Assembly (NCBI GenBank): GCA_030666765.1
Contig: DAOUXE010000060.1
Coordinates: forward strand, 1 to 6,733
DNA length: 6,733 bases
Reading direction: 5' to 3'
DNA from: Methanosarcinales archaeon
GTDB taxonomy: Archaea > Halobacteriota > Methanosarcinia > Methanosarcinales > Methanogasteraceae
Shown: positions 5,892 through 6,733 of the stretch, one piece after another
How positions within the stretch are numbered: position 1 is the first letter of the stretch
How the letters are laid out: every line of letters begins with the position of its first letter
Position numbers and translations under genes: made by a program
The notes under the pieces: generated by a model
Database searches by the model: none
Seen by the model: only the letters and a program-made list of their open reading frames with translations
What the model was told of the DNA's origin: nothing

Positions 5892-5931
5892 ATCACCTAC
5901 AATTTTTATTGCATTTAAAACTTGTTTTATC
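5892..5931 (-). promoter_or_regulatory. Probable promoter, dyad and ribosome binding site of the U32 gene pair
   Basis: Reading the minus strand, AT-rich ATAAAAC and TTTTAAAT elements (about 5930-5912) could be the TATA box, followed by AGGTGAT at 5898-5892 as ribosome binding site. An inverted repeat, plus-strand TAAAACTTGTTTTA (5916-5929), with 6-base arms and a 2-base spacer, overlaps the TATA region and could be an operator. Which AT element is used is unclear; one at 5930-5924 fits a start site just before the ribosome binding site. Confidence 0.4.
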
Positions 5932-5935
5932 ATTT

Positions 5936-6733
5936 GGCGTACGCGGCATTACCAAGTGCCCGCCGAAAAATAACCTATCGAAATCAACCCCTCCCACGCA
6001 CACCAGAATCTCTTGATAATATAGAATAATTCCATTTAGGATGCAATGAGTGTGGTTGTAGTTGTAGTTGCGCCATATCGTCATCCGAAAACTTGATTCC
6101 TTTCTCATATTCTCGCTCATCTATGCGTGCTGCCACGCTCAGACCTTTGTTTGTTGTCGTACCACCAATCAGTTTAATGACAGTTTCATAACTGACCAGA
6201 GGCCGTCCCCGCCAGTTCATACTGATAAATGAGAACATGCAATGCTCTATTTTGTTCCATTTACTAGTTCCGGGCGGGTAGTGGCAAACCGTTATAGGAA
6301 TTCCTATCTGGTCAGATAATTCCTGTAAATAGAATTTCCACCCCCTGCGGCGGCTTCCATTACTTCCGCCACCATCGGCACAGATCAACAACCCACCAGC
6401 GTCGGGATAGCGGTCTTTTCCAAACATTATCCACCACTGCCGGATGCTTTCGACAGTGAATTCCGAGGTATCGTAGCTTGTGCCAACGTTTACCATCCCT
6501 TTGTTTCTGTTGACGTCATAGATTCCATAAGGAATCGCCTTTCCAACTCCCAACGATGCAAAGTCGTAAACATTGACTTCTACGGGTTGTCCGGTCTTCC
6601 TCCATGTTCTACCCGGATTTTTAAATTCTCCTACGTTCTCTTTCTTCTTTGCATCCACCGAGATCACAGGATTGCCCTCTGCCGTAACTTTCTTCGCCTG
6701 TTCGTTTATATATCGAAACTGGGCATCTCGCTC
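5936..6733 (-). mobile_element. 3' part of an ISAzo13-type insertion sequence
   Basis: The transposase and its short 3' flank mark an insertion element that runs off the right edge. Its inner boundary is not proven. Base composition changes abruptly near 5936, from the AT-rich U32 promoter to GC-rich sequence that includes the 8-bp palindrome GCGTACGC (5937-5944), so the element's end may lie there. The other terminal inverted repeat and any target duplication would be outside the window. Confidence 0.6.
5984..6733 (-). CDS. ISAzo13-family transposase (DDE type), 5' end cut by window
   Basis: This is the C-terminal 249 residues of a DDE transposase, matching the ISAzo13 family (Rhodopirellula-type transposase domain) in pattern. 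The frame is open to the right edge and begins ERDAQFRYINEQ, typical of the family just before the catalytic core, so the GTG at 6667 is an internal valine and not the start. Counting the first codon as residue 1, the likely catalytic acids are Asp27 in VISVDAKKKE, Asp120 in CADGGGSNG and Glu163 in KWNKIEH. Other family blocks are GKAIPYGIYD, SIRQWW, PPGTSKWNKIEH, SFISMNWRGRPL and a C-terminal HPKWNYSI. No stop or frameshift interrupts the visible part, so it may be intact and recently active. It is transcribed toward the U32 gene, whose ATG lies 100 bases beyond the transposase stop, so read-through could affect that operon. Confidence 0.93.
   Translation of the reverse strand, partial: ERDAQFRYINEQAKKVTAEGNPVISVDAKKKENVGEFKNPGRTWRKTGQPVEVNVYDFASLGVGKAIPYGIYDVNRNKGMVNVGTSYDTSEFTVESIRQWWIMFGKDRYPDAGGLLICADGGGSNGSRRRGWKFYLQELSDQIGIPITVCHYPPGTSKWNKIEHCMFSFISMNWRGRPLVSYETVIKLIGGTTTNKGLSVAARIDEREYEKGIKFSDDDMAQLQLQPHSLHPKWNYSILSRDSGVRGRG

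Noticed and set aside
1..6733. CRISPR array, tRNA or rRNA genes
   Set aside because: No regularly spaced repeats, cloverleaf-like sequence or rRNA segment could be seen by eye on either strand.

Overview
The window looks like part of a euryarchaeal chromosome, most likely a methanogen- or ANME-type archaeon. Three things point that way: AT-rich TATA/BRE-like promoter elements, archaeal-type ribosome binding sites (AGGTGAT and GAGGTGA before the minus-strand genes), and a separate CcmF C-terminal-type protein, a split arrangement reported from archaea. The lineage is an inference; no rRNA or other marker gene is present.

Layout. Positions 1-3400 hold three plus-strand genes in an apparent operon: the 3' part of an M20 metallopeptidase/deacylase gene (cut by the left edge), a CcmF C-terminal-like cytochrome c maturation protein with an unusual charged tail, and a protoporphyrinogen-oxidase-like FAD enzyme. 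Gaps are 22 and 41 bases. Positions 3401-3709 are non-coding, with a hairpin, short repeats and a strong TATA-type promoter. They precede a monocistronic gene for a small polytopic membrane protein (3710-4381). That gene converges on a minus-strand pair (4427-5883): a U32-family protein with cysteines suited to iron-sulfur binding, followed through an ATGA stop/start overlap by a 133-residue protein with CxC and CxxC motifs. The right end (about 5936-6733) is the 3' part of an insertion sequence with an ISAzo13-type transposase, lying just upstream of the U32 gene and read in the same direction.

How the genes may work together. The CcmF-C-like protein suggests cytochrome c biogenesis, but the heme-handling WWD part of CcmF is not in this window. 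The FAD enzyme next to it belongs to the wide protoporphyrinogen oxidase/amine oxidase group, so a heme link is possible but unproven. The best candidate for an undescribed system is the coupled U32 plus small cysteine-protein pair. U32 relatives (UbiU/UbiV, RlhA, TrhP) are oxygen-independent hydroxylation or RNA-modification factors, several with iron-sulfur clusters, and this pair resembles a catalytic subunit with a dedicated small partner.
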